A DNA stretch of 64,000 nucleotides from a virus: IMG/VR virus record IMGVR_UViG_3300009168_000007, positions 1 to 64,000 of that record. The stretch is one strand, 5' to 3'. Both the position numbers and the translations under genes were made by a program. Positions 1-7,722 of this stretch are shown one piece after another. Numbering within the stretch: the first letter of the stretch is position 1; each line of letters opens with the position of its first letter. Under the pieces are notes generated by a model. The model had not been told where the DNA came from, ran no database searches, and saw only the letters and a program-made list of their open reading frames with translations.

Positions 1-1266
1 CAGGTCATTGTATAACGTGGCTAGTTGGTCATCTCTACGATCAAGCGTAAATCCTGCATCCAATAAGTTGTTCGTCGTAAACCTTGGATTTGTAACGGGT
101 TTCCCGAACGGTGGTGGAACCTCTTTTGGTACCGGTGCAGCTACCATGGGCTCGATCTTCGGTTTGACTTTCGGCTCAACCTTCGGCTTAATTATATCCT
201 CCGGTGTTGCTACAATCGGTGGTTTCTTTTCGATCGGACTTAATAAGTCATTAACCGAGAGCACACGATTATTGACCACCATATCCTCGACCCGTAATTT
301 ACCCTCCTTATACAACTTGTAACGTGCAGGACCGAGGTATTGTTTCTGCCATTCATCAGGTTGGTTGGCCAAAAAGTCTTTAAATTTCGTTTTTGCCGGT
401 ACCTGATCGACCTCCTCAATCTTCCATGTCGTCGAGGTCGTACCATCTTTATGATGAACGATATGCTTCGATTCTTTCTTAATCGACGGGCGCGTTCGCT
501 CGTCGTCATAGTCGAAACGTGTTCGCGGCACGCGAATCGATCTACAAAGAACGTGAAGGGGAGGTGACGGTAAATCTGCTAGTTTCTTGGCGATCGTTCC
601 GTCATAATTGGCGCAAATTAGGGTCGTGCGGATATCAAGTGTTGCTACGAATATGAAGTCTTCGATAATATCCGCATTCTCCTCATAGACCTCATCACGC
701 GCCTTACTTGACACATGGTTGAAGGTCGTTCTTGCAATCATAAGGGCGCCTTTTCGGCCTATACCCTCTATGTTACGTAAACGTGTCACAGCTTGCGGGA
801 CGGTCTCAGCAAGAATCACGGATTGAGCCATCTCATTTGTGATTCTATGTTTTACTGACGCAAGATTATTATCGATAAAATCTGTGACCGTTCCTCCCGG
901 TAAAGGATCCGACATGATCACGCCGATTTGGCGTGCCGGTAGGGTGTAGGGTGTGTCGGCAAGGTCTTCTTTCTTTAGCGACATGAACTGTCGTTTCATG
1001 CCATTATATTCCGATTGAATAACCTTGGCCGATTGTTCATCGATAATATCGGAGTATTTCTTTGTAGTCTCAGCAAGAACACCGGTCAATTCAAGTTGGG
1101 CACGTTCGTATCGCATGCGAGAGAATGAGCCGCTCGTCTCCGCTACCCTATTCGTGACAGAGGACAGGGCGTCTTGTAGTTGTTTGAATAAATCTTGAGA
1201 CATCCCATTGGCGGCCGATTCGACCGCTAACGTGCGCCTCAAAATATACTCTTCCAACTTGGTCAT
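1..1266 (-). CDS. Mu F / SPP1 gp7-like head morphogenesis protein, cut by the window edge
   Basis: The frame opens with ATG at 1266 behind AAGG and stays open for 422 codons to base 1, so the C-terminus is missing. Residues about 160-260 show the minor head protein pattern: an RTTFNH segment, then ATLDIRTTLICANYDG and PPLHVLCRSIRVP. After this comes a segment of the type that follows this domain (QVPAKTKFKDFLANQ, LGPARYKLYKEGKL), then a Pro/Lys-rich linker. Such proteins sit inside the procapsid near the portal. Usually the gene follows the portal gene; here it lies after capsid and connector genes. The partial ORF at 63052-64000, a zincin peptidase, is probably its C-terminal half if the map is circular. 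The family call is firm; the fusion is an inference. Confidence 0.85.
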   Translation of the reverse strand, partial: MTKLEEYILRRTLAVESAANGMSQDLFKQLQDALSSVTNRVAETSGSFSRMRYERAQLELTGVLAETTKKYSDIIDEQSAKVIQSEYNGMKRQFMSLKKEDLADTPYTLPARQIGVIMSDPLPGGTVTDFIDNNLASVKHRITNEMAQSVILAETVPQAVTRLRNIEGIGRKGALMIARTTFNHVSSKARDEVYEENADIIEDFIFVATLDIRTTLICANYDGTIAKKLADLPSPPLHVLCRSIRVPRTRFDYDDERTRPSIKKESKHIVHHKDGTTSTTWKIEEVDQVPAKTKFKDFLANQPDEWQKQYLGPARYKLYKEGKLRVEDMVVNNRVLSVNDLLSPIEKKPPIVATPEDIIKPKVEPKVKPKIEPMVAAPVPKEVPPPFGKPVTNPRFTTNNLLDAGFTLDRRDDQLATLYNDL

Positions 1267-1269
1267 AGT

Positions 1270-1812
1270 TTACCTTACAAACTCGAATGTTCCACCATGT
1301 CTCGCATCGTCCGATAACCAGGGGCGCAAGAGCGCTTCGACCGCGGCGAGGGATCCCCCAGCCGCCTGCTCAAGTAACTCAGTATCGATTGTCTTAGATA
1401 ATCCAAATTCTAAGTCCACAGTCTGATACACCCCAATACTTTTGACCTGCTTCGCAGACCCCGATTGACCCGTAGTAGTATCCTGGTCGAGGTATTGCGC
1501 TTTAATCATCTCGAATTGTGCATACTTTATCTTACAATGAATGATCGTGGTATCCACGTCATTGAGTCGAGGAAATTCGCGTGCTTGTTCGTCGACACCG
1601 TAATAAGGACCACGCAACTTTGTACTTATTAATGGGTATCGGTCGATAGCTCTCGCGGCCGAGACTATTCTTTGAATCTTTATAGCTTCCGTAAATGCCG
1701 TCCAAATGGGGTTGAATTGTACATCGGCGAGAAAATAATCATCCGCCTCCGCCAAGGTCCCATAACTATTAGCATTTACCCCAGCCACAGTTGTATCAAG
1801 CGATAGGACCAT
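1270..1812 (-). CDS. Head-tail connector / adaptor protein (DnaT-like phage family)
   Basis: This 180-residue protein has the layout of phage connector proteins of the HK97 gp6 / DnaT-like type: a start such as NSYGTLAEADDYFLAD, a helical segment with AARAIDRYP, a short segment PYYGVDEQAREFPR, a second helix, then a C-terminal VEALLRPWLSD. Such proteins sit under the portal ring and join the head to the neck. It lies between a small membrane protein gene (17-bp overlap) and the head morphogenesis gene, which starts 4 bp after its stop. The assignment rests on pattern and position. Confidence 0.7.
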   Translation of the reverse strand: MVLSLDTTVAGVNANSYGTLAEADDYFLADVQFNPIWTAFTEAIKIQRIVSAARAIDRYPLISTKLRGPYYGVDEQAREFPRLNDVDTTIIHCKIKYAQFEMIKAQYLDQDTTTGQSGSAKQVKSIGVYQTVDLEFGLSKTIDTELLEQAAGGSLAAVEALLRPWLSDDARHGGTFEFVR

Positions 1813-2155
1813 TTTTCATCGCCTCCTCTTGATCACGATAATCTTTTACCATTGACATGTGGAACCGGCAAATATCATAACGATGACTAAACGCTTCTTC
1901 TAATCTTGCCACCGTTACGCCCTGGTGGCGTTGCTCATCGGCGATACTTTCTATTTTCTTTATCAGCCCGTTCGATATTTGTAATTGCATGTTAGAAACC
2001 TGTATCGTCACCGACTTTTCAAGGCCGTCTACCTTCGTCGATAATTTACCGAAAGTGAAGGATATGATTGCAACATTAATCAATACAGTTAGAAATAATA
2101 CGCACAAACTTATAATGATCGGGATAATACTAAATGTATTTACAGCTTGTTCCAT
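1796..2155 (-). CDS. Small membrane protein with a coiled-coil tail
   Basis: This 119-residue protein has one strong hydrophobic segment (residues about 8-38, FSIIPIIISLCVLFLTVLIN) followed by a heptad-like helical region (residues about 40-90) and a charged end. It overlaps the glycosyltransferase-like gene upstream by 26 bp and the connector gene by 17 bp, so it is translationally coupled to both. A single transmembrane helix plus coiled coil is seen in pinholins, spanins and some injected proteins, but nothing identifies which. Function unknown. Confidence 0.6.
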   Translation of the reverse strand: MEQAVNTFSIIPIIISLCVLFLTVLINVAIISFTFGKLSTKVDGLEKSVTIQVSNMQLQISNGLIKKIESIADEQRHQGVTVARLEEAFSHRYDICRFHMSMVKDYRDQEEAMKNGPIA

Positions 2156-3017
2156 TAAATACTCCCATGCCAGCCAAAAGGTTAATAGTTAACCCTGACC
2201 GAATTTCATCCGGACTCCATTGAGTATACGCGACTCTGTTCAAGAAATCTTGAACAATTGTTTTATTAATTTGTATTGAATCTGTTAACCCACTATAATC
2301 GGATTGACAACAAGAAGCATACGGGGCCTCTTTATCACAAAATACCGGTACCCCCGCGATCATGGCTTCAAACGCGATCCCGGACGAGTGAGTTACGACC
2401 GCTCTCGCATGCGTAACCGCTTCCATAGCCGTATTATGTATAACTTGTACGTGATGACATGATAATTGATAAAGGTCCGCCGTTCCCGGATGCGGTTTCC
2501 ATACGATCGGTTTACTCGTATATTCACGAATTTTACGAATTTGGTGTACCGCCCACGCCTCGACGTTCTCGAAACCCTTAGGTGGGTAGACTGAGCCCGC
2601 GAGCAATATATAATTTTCTTGCTTACGAGGAACACTTTCGGCGATAAGGCCAATTTCCTCAGCCCTATCAGGAGGGCATTCCTGCTCCATAAATTTATAA
2701 CGATCGGTAACGAAGATAGTCCTGTACGATCTATTGACCGGCCAGTATGAATCATCAAGGATGAACCGGCAACATTCGTGGGACGCGAGAACCTCTGAGT
2801 GACGTGGGTATGAACCGTTCACTACAACCGCGTCGCATACCTCTTTTCGACCGCTGGGGAACGACTTCAGGTCGATCCAGTCGATTGAGCAACCATGACA
2901 AATACACCCCGCCGCGAACAATTGTAGCGTGTCGGTATTACGGGCTTCTTCAGAACTCAATCCAAGGAGACTACTAGTAGGTTTTACGAGTTGGCGACCA
3001 TACAGAACTATCTTCAT
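2130..3017 (-). CDS. GT-B-like glycosyltransferase / capsule-polysaccharide-type protein
   Basis: This 295-residue protein reads like the nucleotide-sugar half of a GT-B glycosyltransferase. ENYILLAGSVYPPKG opens a Rossmann-like half, KPIVWKPHPG matches the xxKPHP element of Kdo/capsule transferases, and VVTHSSGIAFEAMIAGVPVFC matches their sugar-nucleotide site. Several Cys residues (CICHGC, HECC, CC) are unusual. The start at 3017 follows AAGGTAAA. It sits inside the head operon between a secreted protein and a membrane protein. It could glycosylate virion protein, host surface or modified DNA; the sequence does not decide. Fold call good, substrate unknown. Confidence 0.65.
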   Translation of the reverse strand: MKIVLYGRQLVKPTSSLLGLSSEEARNTDTLQLFAAGCICHGCSIDWIDLKSFPSGRKEVCDAVVVNGSYPRHSEVLASHECCRFILDDSYWPVNRSYRTIFVTDRYKFMEQECPPDRAEEIGLIAESVPRKQENYILLAGSVYPPKGFENVEAWAVHQIRKIREYTSKPIVWKPHPGTADLYQLSCHHVQVIHNTAMEAVTHARAVVTHSSGIAFEAMIAGVPVFCDKEAPYASCCQSDYSGLTDSIQINKTIVQDFLNRVAYTQWSPDEIRSGLTINLLAGMGVFNGTSCKYI

Positions 3018-3068
3018 TTTACCTTACCAATTGTGTTTGATCTATAAGACTAATTTGAGTGTAGCTTC

Positions 3069-3578
3069 TCACTCAGGAGGTTCTTCATATCTGATGAACA
3101 GCTTAATGTCGTATCCCGGGGTCACGGTCGATACAAGATCGGCACGAAGTACCCCTAATCCCTTGGCGTCTATAGGTCCGATGATCCCGACTCGATCGAT
3201 CACGGCCTGAGGGATACGTAACGGTAATAATGTATCAGGAGGTTGATTAATCGAAGCCCCGCCATTTAACGTTACGTACATTCCGCTGGGGAACATGGTC
3301 CCGTTATTTGCCGCTACCGTCGGCGTGGTCGTATTGATTACACTAATAAATATTTTCGGTGAACCTTTAATTTCAAACGACGCACCTTCGATATTCGTAC
3401 CGCCAATCCCGGTAAAAGTCGTCGTAGTTTCACTGATTTTAAATACACCCGTGAAATCGGACGAGGCCCGAATCTCAGATGTTGCGGTTACAGTCGCGGG
3501 GCTCGCGAACGTATTGGCCGATAACAAAGTTAATACGGCCATGATCATACATACAATAAAAACACGAAATTTCTTCAT
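3069..3578 (-). CDS. Secreted beta-rich protein with Sec signal peptide
   Basis: The 169-residue product starts with a textbook Sec signal peptide: MKKFR, a hydrophobic core (VFIVCMIMAVLTLLS) and a likely cleavage after ANTFA at about residue 26. The mature part is Thr/Ser/Gly-rich, without cysteine, and looks beta-stranded. The start follows AGGAGTAAGTCG. It lies between the HeH-domain gene and the glycosyltransferase-like gene in the virion operon. A Sec signal on a product of a head operon is odd: it predicts a periplasmic or surface location. No family recognised; the secreted gene at 7098-7595 has a similar composition. Confidence 0.65.
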   Translation of the reverse strand: MKKFRVFIVCMIMAVLTLLSANTFASPATVTATSEIRASSDFTGVFKISETTTTFTGIGGTNIEGASFEIKGSPKIFISVINTTTPTVAANNGTMFPSGMYVTLNGGASINQPPDTLLPLRIPQAVIDRVGIIGPIDAKGLGVLRADLVSTVTPGYDIKLFIRYEEPPE

Positions 3579-3607
3579 CGACTTACTCCTTTTAGGAGAG
3601 ATAATTT

Positions 3608-4003
3608 TTATTCCGCCTGGTTGGCGGCAAAAATGTCTTTACATGCTTGCACGGTATCCGACTTCGACTTTTTACGGTCAAGTTCGATACCGTGGGTGTC
3701 CTGCGCCCAAGCGAAACACTCGTCCTTGGTCATGGACCCAAAATTGGGCATGTCTAATGACTCAGTTTCCTCGACTTCTTCAACAGGACTGGGACCAACC
3801 GATTGACTATTAAATTGTTGGTCCATGATCGATTGTTCCTTTATCTCAACGGCTCTCCCGGGAGTAATCAGCATATTGGCAATCGATTCGGGAACGTCGG
3901 CCAGGAGAGTTTTATTCTCCTGGACGACAAACTCGACCCCAAAATGCCGGCACTTTGTCCCGGGCGCATACTTACTTTCGTGATCTCTTAATGTTATCTT
4001 CAC
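3608..4003 (-). CDS. Small head-region protein with C-terminal HeH/SAP-like motif, GTG start
   Basis: I place the start at the GTG at 4003, since AAGGAG lies seven bases upstream and the frame further up only shadows the capsid gene. This gives 131 residues. The N-terminus (KITLRDHESKYAPGTKCRH) looks like a small beta domain. The C-terminus (MTKDECFAWAQDTHGIELD, then KKSKSDTVQACKDIF) matches the helix-extended-helix pattern common in small proteins encoded next to phage capsid genes. It starts 28 bp after the capsid stop. Probably a head-associated accessory protein. Confidence 0.75.
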   Translation of the reverse strand: MKITLRDHESKYAPGTKCRHFGVEFVVQENKTLLADVPESIANMLITPGRAVEIKEQSIMDQQFNSQSVGPSPVEEVEETESLDMPNFGSMTKDECFAWAQDTHGIELDRKKSKSDTVQACKDIFAANQAE

Positions 4004-4031
4004 GGCAATCTCCTTAGTTATCGCTTGCCGC

Positions 4032-4970
4032 TCAGTCCTGGATGCTCGGAAGTCGGGCAATACCTCTACGATTGAAGCAAGCGAAGTTTGCGTATTGGAT
4101 AATGCGGTACAACATGGCGTCATAATCTTCCATCTCACCGATGTCCTTGACTTGGATACCCGCGGGCGTGGACGAGGGGTGAATACCGGCAATACCGAGT
4201 TTTCCCGATCCGTCGTCGAATACACCAGCATACACGGATGTAAGATCTCCACCGACAAGAGCCGCACCGTTTGCAGTCTCTGTGATCGGCAACCAATCAT
4301 TCGTGAACACGGGCACATTCATGAACATGGGGATGATCCGGGTCGTTCCATTAGGTAACGTGATAATGTGGGTCGGAGCCGTTCCGCCAAGTTGCTCATA
4401 AAGAGTCCAAAGAGAGTTGATGGTTCTAGAGTTCATGATAATCCAGTCCACCTCACCATCCTTGGCTTTCACAAGCGAAAGTAAGTCACGTAACAATTTG
4501 AACGAAATGGGTTGTCCGTTCGACGGGGCCGTGTATTGTTCGGAATCGATCAAGGACGCAAGAGAATGCATCGCGGGCGAAGTTCCCGTGCCCGTGGCCA
4601 TACCTTGCTGGAATAACCGTCCGATTTTCTTGGCCTTCTGGCTAATCTCGATCGCGGCCTGATCGACACCTGCGGAAAGCGACTGGGCTTGTACTAACCC
4701 GTCCATTTCAACGTCACCGATAATCTTTGTAGCGGTAAATGTGGCTTGTTCGTAGGTCGAGGGTGTGCGGTTAGTGATCTCGGAACCAATCGCATAAAAG
4801 TCTGCGTCACCAAGTGCTAACTCGCGATTAACCACGATCGCCTGTCCGTCGTATCCGATGAACGGCAGATAAACGAACCACGGGTTGACCGTGATGATAT
4901 CCTCGACGATCCCCGCTACGATTTCGTTATGGATAAATTTCGCGGCTTGTACTAATGTCTGTGTAGTCAT
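4032..4970 (-). CDS. Major capsid protein
   Basis: The 312-residue product follows the scaffold-like gene by about 40 bp and has the features of an HK97-fold capsid subunit. An N-terminal helical stretch (FIHNEIVAGIVEDII) precedes an early strand region (LALGDADFYAIGSEI). The middle A-domain part includes WIIMNSRTINSLWTLYEQLGG, and the C-terminal part includes PVFTNDWLP and a terminal FACFNRRGIARL. No protease-type prohead gene was recognised upstream. Position after terminase, portal and scaffold and before head-neck genes agrees. Assignment by pattern, not alignment. Confidence 0.8.
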   Translation of the reverse strand: MTTQTLVQAAKFIHNEIVAGIVEDIITVNPWFVYLPFIGYDGQAIVVNRELALGDADFYAIGSEITNRTPSTYEQATFTATKIIGDVEMDGLVQAQSLSAGVDQAAIEISQKAKKIGRLFQQGMATGTGTSPAMHSLASLIDSEQYTAPSNGQPISFKLLRDLLSLVKAKDGEVDWIIMNSRTINSLWTLYEQLGGTAPTHIITLPNGTTRIIPMFMNVPVFTNDWLPITETANGAALVGGDLTSVYAGVFDDGSGKLGIAGIHPSSTPAGIQVKDIGEMEDYDAMLYRIIQYANFACFNRRGIARLPSIQD

Positions 4971-5009
4971 TTCTCACCTTTTCTCCGCGACAAAGATTAT
5001 GGGTCGCGG

Positions 5010-5804
5010 TTACTTATTTAATGATTTTAACGCACCGGTCTGAAGACCGTGTGCGATCTTTCCAACTCCATACCGTTCACCGCTAGGGGCAATCGGTATA
5101 TTCGGCACGGTGATTCCACCACCTCGTGGGGGTCCACCGGCATTGTTACCAATCAAATAATGCTTGTTGCTCGGATCCGACGAAAATACCTCGATTGCTT
5201 TATCGACGGGCACGTGCTTCTTCACTTGTTTGTCGTTCTCGGTGATCTCAACCTCGAATAAGTCGAGGAACTGACCTTCGATCACCTTACCGGTTTCATC
5301 CCGCATCGGTTCACGTTTGTGGGTCTTCAACAATTGAGGAACCACGTCACGAGAAGTATTGATAAAGATCGGTTTACCCGTCTCTTTATCCGATGACGTC
5401 GACATGATCATATTCGTGACCTGATCGACCACACGGGCGTTCGCCAATTCCGTCACTTTTGCGGCCAACTTTTCGTTCTCAGTTTTGAGTTTCCCCATTT
5501 GAGCCGAGACTTCAGCTTCCGCCTGTCTTTTCGCGTTCACGAGTTCTTCCTCGACCTTGCTTAAACTCTCTTTTGTATTCGCCAACAATTTCTCCAATTC
5601 AGGAGTTTTATTGGCCTGAGACTCAAGAGTCGCGATTTGAGTAGCATATTCTTTCTTCTGACGGTTCAGGCGGTCCTTCACCACGTCGTCGATCCTGTCC
5701 TGAGTCATGATCCCCGTCGCTTGAACGGGCTCATCATCGATCATGAACCTTTGTCCATCTTCCTTCAGCAAGTAACCTTCATTATCGATCTTAAATTTAG
5801 GCAT
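5010..5804 (-). CDS. Capsid scaffolding-like protein
   Basis: The 264-residue product has a short N-terminal strand region, then a long charged coiled coil (residues about 40-135, rich in E, K, Q, A and L), then a region with TSSDKETGKPIFINTS and a Gly/Pro-rich end. This long-helix layout directly upstream of the capsid gene is typical of phage scaffolding proteins that fill the procapsid during assembly. It is about 40 bp from the capsid gene and about 110 bp from the 44-residue gene upstream. Confidence 0.75.
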   Translation of the reverse strand: MPKFKIDNEGYLLKEDGQRFMIDDEPVQATGIMTQDRIDDVVKDRLNRQKKEYATQIATLESQANKTPELEKLLANTKESLSKVEEELVNAKRQAEAEVSAQMGKLKTENEKLAAKVTELANARVVDQVTNMIMSTSSDKETGKPIFINTSRDVVPQLLKTHKREPMRDETGKVIEGQFLDLFEVEITENDKQVKKHVPVDKAIEVFSSDPSNKHYLIGNNAGGPPRGGGITVPNIPIAPSGERYGVGKIAHGLQTGALKSLNK

Positions 5805-5914
5805 TTTGTCATCTCCGAATCTTTCGTTATCCGTGGAACGTCCACGTGCGTTTTTGCTATAAAAGTTATTTCCGGCTATTCCGCTACCGTAGCGTTACAA
5901 GAGACTATTTGTGA

Positions 5915-6049
5915 CTATTTTTTCTTAGGGAACACTGATTCGGTTCCCACATAAGGATAAGTCAATCCTTTCTTTCCGGTCCAATACCCTGGTTTCGGGG
6001 TATAAGTCTTCATGTTACCGACAGGTTTTCCCATACTCATGGCTGGCAT
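5915..6049 (-). CDS. Tiny basic protein in the head operon (44 residues)
   Basis: A 44-residue frame starts with ATG at 6049, sharing bases with the stop of the upstream gene (TAATG) and lying behind AAAGGA. It reads MPAMSMGKPVGNMK, then a Tyr/Gly/Lys-rich stretch (TYTPKPGYWTGKKG), ending FPKKK. The coupled start and good ribosome binding site support a real gene. The 110 bp between its stop and the scaffold start hold no further gene that I can see. Function unknown. Confidence 0.55.
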   Translation of the reverse strand: MPAMSMGKPVGNMKTYTPKPGYWTGKKGLTYPYVGTESVFPKKK

Positions 6050-6357
6050 TAGAGTTCCTTTCGTAATTTTATGGTCCTTATGGGGGACCACAACACTCTT
6101 GGGTTACCCTGTGGCCCCAAGGTCACAGGCGCTACGGGTGCTATTATTTTATTTGTTCCAGGGGGCGGAGGTGGAACGGCCGTGGCGAGTTTATTCACGT
6201 GCCCCGTCGACCGCTGAATGGCCGCGATCTCAGATTTCTGACGCTCAAGTTCCGTGTTAACACGGCCCATGAGCGCTTCATCGTGTTTGATCCGTTCGGC
6301 CTCAGCGAGGGTTCGTGCCGCTTCTCTCGCTTCCCAATCCTTATCCGATATTATCAT
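6049..6357 (-). CDS. Small helical protein with proline-rich tail, head operon
   Basis: The 102-residue product has an acidic/basic helical N-terminal half (DWEAREAARTLAEAERIKHD) and a Pro-rich second half (AVPPPPPGTNK). It sits between the zincin gene and the tiny gene at 5915. A further 25-codon frame starting with TTG at 6431 and ending over its start codon (6354) may be translated, but I do not list it. Function unknown; its place before the scaffold suggests a virion accessory protein. Confidence 0.55.
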   Translation of the reverse strand: MIISDKDWEAREAARTLAEAERIKHDEALMGRVNTELERQKSEIAAIQRSTGHVNKLATAVPPPPPGTNKIIAPVAPVTLGPQGNPRVLWSPIRTIKLRKEL

Positions 6358-6434
6358 CTTGGCTCTCCGTTACGATCTGGAATTTGCGGATCTTGTAGCA
6401 ACGTCCGAGCCACATCTTCCAGGCCACACAATAG

Positions 6435-6953
6435 TTAGATCCCTCGCTCTGGTATGTCGTGAAGTAATTCAGCGGTAGAATTTGTTTTAGGTACCACATA
6501 ATTTTCGTCCCTTACGTAATGATAGAGTGTGCTCTCAAACCTTCTCACGAGGGCCTCTTCCTCATCGTCACATTGTTTTTCCGTGACGAATCGTGTATAT
6601 AAGCACGAGACGAGGTCCGCGAGCAGCAAATGAATGATCTCATGAAATGCCGTACGGTCGAGACCCCTGATGACCTCTTCCTCGGTCCTCGCGAGAGATA
6701 GATCATAACACATATTCAAGGTCAATTTAGCCGTGTGCGTATTCTTATCGCACATAATGTCCGCGATCTGGCATCCTTCGTGGTCGTTCTTGTATAAATA
6801 GAACACTTGCCATTGAAATAGGCCAAAGAACTGGTAATAGTGTAAACACCGTTGACGAAAATACTCTTTATGAGACTCAGTTAAGTCGACAATAGTTGTC
6901 TTCATATCCTCATAAAGTTTTGTCTCCATATTTGCATTATTAATATGTAACAT
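6435..6953 (-). CDS. Putative zinc metallopeptidase (HExxH) in the head operon
   Basis: The 172-residue product holds TAFHEIIHLLLADL, an HExxH zinc motif in a predicted helix, followed about 30 residues later by an acidic helix (CDDEEEALVRRFES) that could give the third ligand. This agrees with small phage zincin-like proteins. No signal peptide is present. The start at 6953 shares bases with the stop of the 47-residue gene upstream (TAATG). It might process head proteins, but I see no evidence for a target. Zincin call moderate, role unknown. Confidence 0.6.
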   Translation of the reverse strand: MLHINNANMETKLYEDMKTTIVDLTESHKEYFRQRCLHYYQFFGLFQWQVFYLYKNDHEGCQIADIMCDKNTHTAKLTLNMCYDLSLARTEEEVIRGLDRTAFHEIIHLLLADLVSCLYTRFVTEKQCDDEEEALVRRFESTLYHYVRDENYVVPKTNSTAELLHDIPERGI

Positions 6954-7096
6954 TATTTCTTACCCTTTTGGTTCCACATACCTAAACAAACGGCAATCGC
7001 TTGTTTAGAGTCCTTTGCTGTACCATCCCGAATGACCATCGGGACACACACCTTCATGAACGACTCTTTATCCTTATAGTTGTTCGGGTTCGGCAT
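6953..7096 (-). CDS. Conserved-type small phage protein (47 residues)
   Basis: The 47-residue frame reads MPNPNNYKDKESFMKVCVP and ends AVCLGMWNQKGKK. The order MPNP, FM, C, then a late AVC with Trp matches a short protein type that I know near portal and head genes in many siphophages. Its stop overlaps the next start (TAATG), supporting coupled translation. It starts two bases after the secreted-protein gene ends. Function unknown. Confidence 0.65.
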   Translation of the reverse strand: MPNPNNYKDKESFMKVCVPMVIRDGTAKDSKQAIAVCLGMWNQKGKK

Positions 7097-7097
7097 G

Positions 7098-7595
7098 TTA
7101 TTTTATCCAAACATACACGTAATAATCTCGACGTGTCAGGGTCGCAAGAAATTGAAATTCAAGAGACATGAAGCGACCCCAGGCCCGTTGGTCAAGGTAA
7201 AAGATCCCCAGGTCAGAGATCTGGGTTATGACCGCCATGTTCCTTGAGGCGCAAAATGGAGCGGCTCTCGAGTAAAATTCCAAGGTAGTTCCCGATGCTA
7301 TATTCGCGCCACTGATCGTAAGTTTTGGCATTACAGTCATGTCCTTGAGCGGTCCGTCGATCTGATACGTCGGACTAACGGATACGATCTGAAGAGAGAC
7401 GTAAGTTGCCGTGGCAATATCAATCGTAGCACTTGATACGACGGTCGCGGAAAGAGATCCGTCGGCCGTGACCGAATAGACCGTGGCGCCTGCGACTGAA
7501 CCCGATATATCGATCACCCCCGCGTGGGCGCACACGCCCGTGTACAATAAACTAAACAGTATAGCTATAAACATCGTTCTCATCGTCATGGTCAT
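7098..7595 (-). CDS. Secreted beta-rich protein with Sec signal peptide
   Basis: I choose the ATG at 7595, which follows AAGGAAAAGGACG; three more in-frame ATG codons follow closely. The 165-residue product starts with a Sec signal peptide (MRTMFIAILFSLLYTGVCAHA, cleavage likely after HA). The mature part is Ser/Thr/Val/Ala-rich and looks beta-stranded, with a hydrophobic aromatic C-terminus (RDYYVYVWIK). It overlaps the 56-residue Cys-rich gene by 44 bp in another frame. A secreted product between portal and capsid genes is unusual. No family recognised. Confidence 0.6.
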   Translation of the reverse strand: MTMTMRTMFIAILFSLLYTGVCAHAGVIDISGSVAGATVYSVTADGSLSATVVSSATIDIATATYVSLQIVSVSPTYQIDGPLKDMTVMPKLTISGANIASGTTLEFYSRAAPFCASRNMAVITQISDLGIFYLDQRAWGRFMSLEFQFLATLTRRDYYVYVWIK

Positions 7596-7722
7596 CGTCC
7601 TTTTCCTTATCTTGTCCACGTTCCCAACATCCGTGAACGATTTCATTTATTGTCGACTTGTCAAATTGAAAGCACCATTCAATCACGGTGCTATAATACG
7701 TACATCCACCACAACTACACAT
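7552..7722 (-). CDS. Small Cys-rich, acidic-tailed protein overlapping the portal stop
   Basis: A 56-codon frame starts at the ATG that overlaps the portal stop (ATGTGTAG). It begins MCSCGGCTYY, a CxCxxC cluster, has two more Cys (WCF, GCW) and ends in a very acidic stretch (DKEKDDDHDDEND). The coupled start, the Cys cluster and the lack of any other gene in this gap support it, but the last 44 bp overlap the secreted-protein gene. It may bind metal. Moderate confidence that it is expressed. Confidence 0.5.
   Translation of the reverse strand: MCSCGGCTYYSTVIEWCFQFDKSTINEIVHGCWERGQDKEKDDDHDDENDVYSYTV

Noticed and set aside
6354-6431. 25-codon frame with TTG start between the zincin gene and the 6049 gene
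   Set aside because: The coupled stop/start is suggestive, but the TTG start and missing ribosome binding site do not allow a call.
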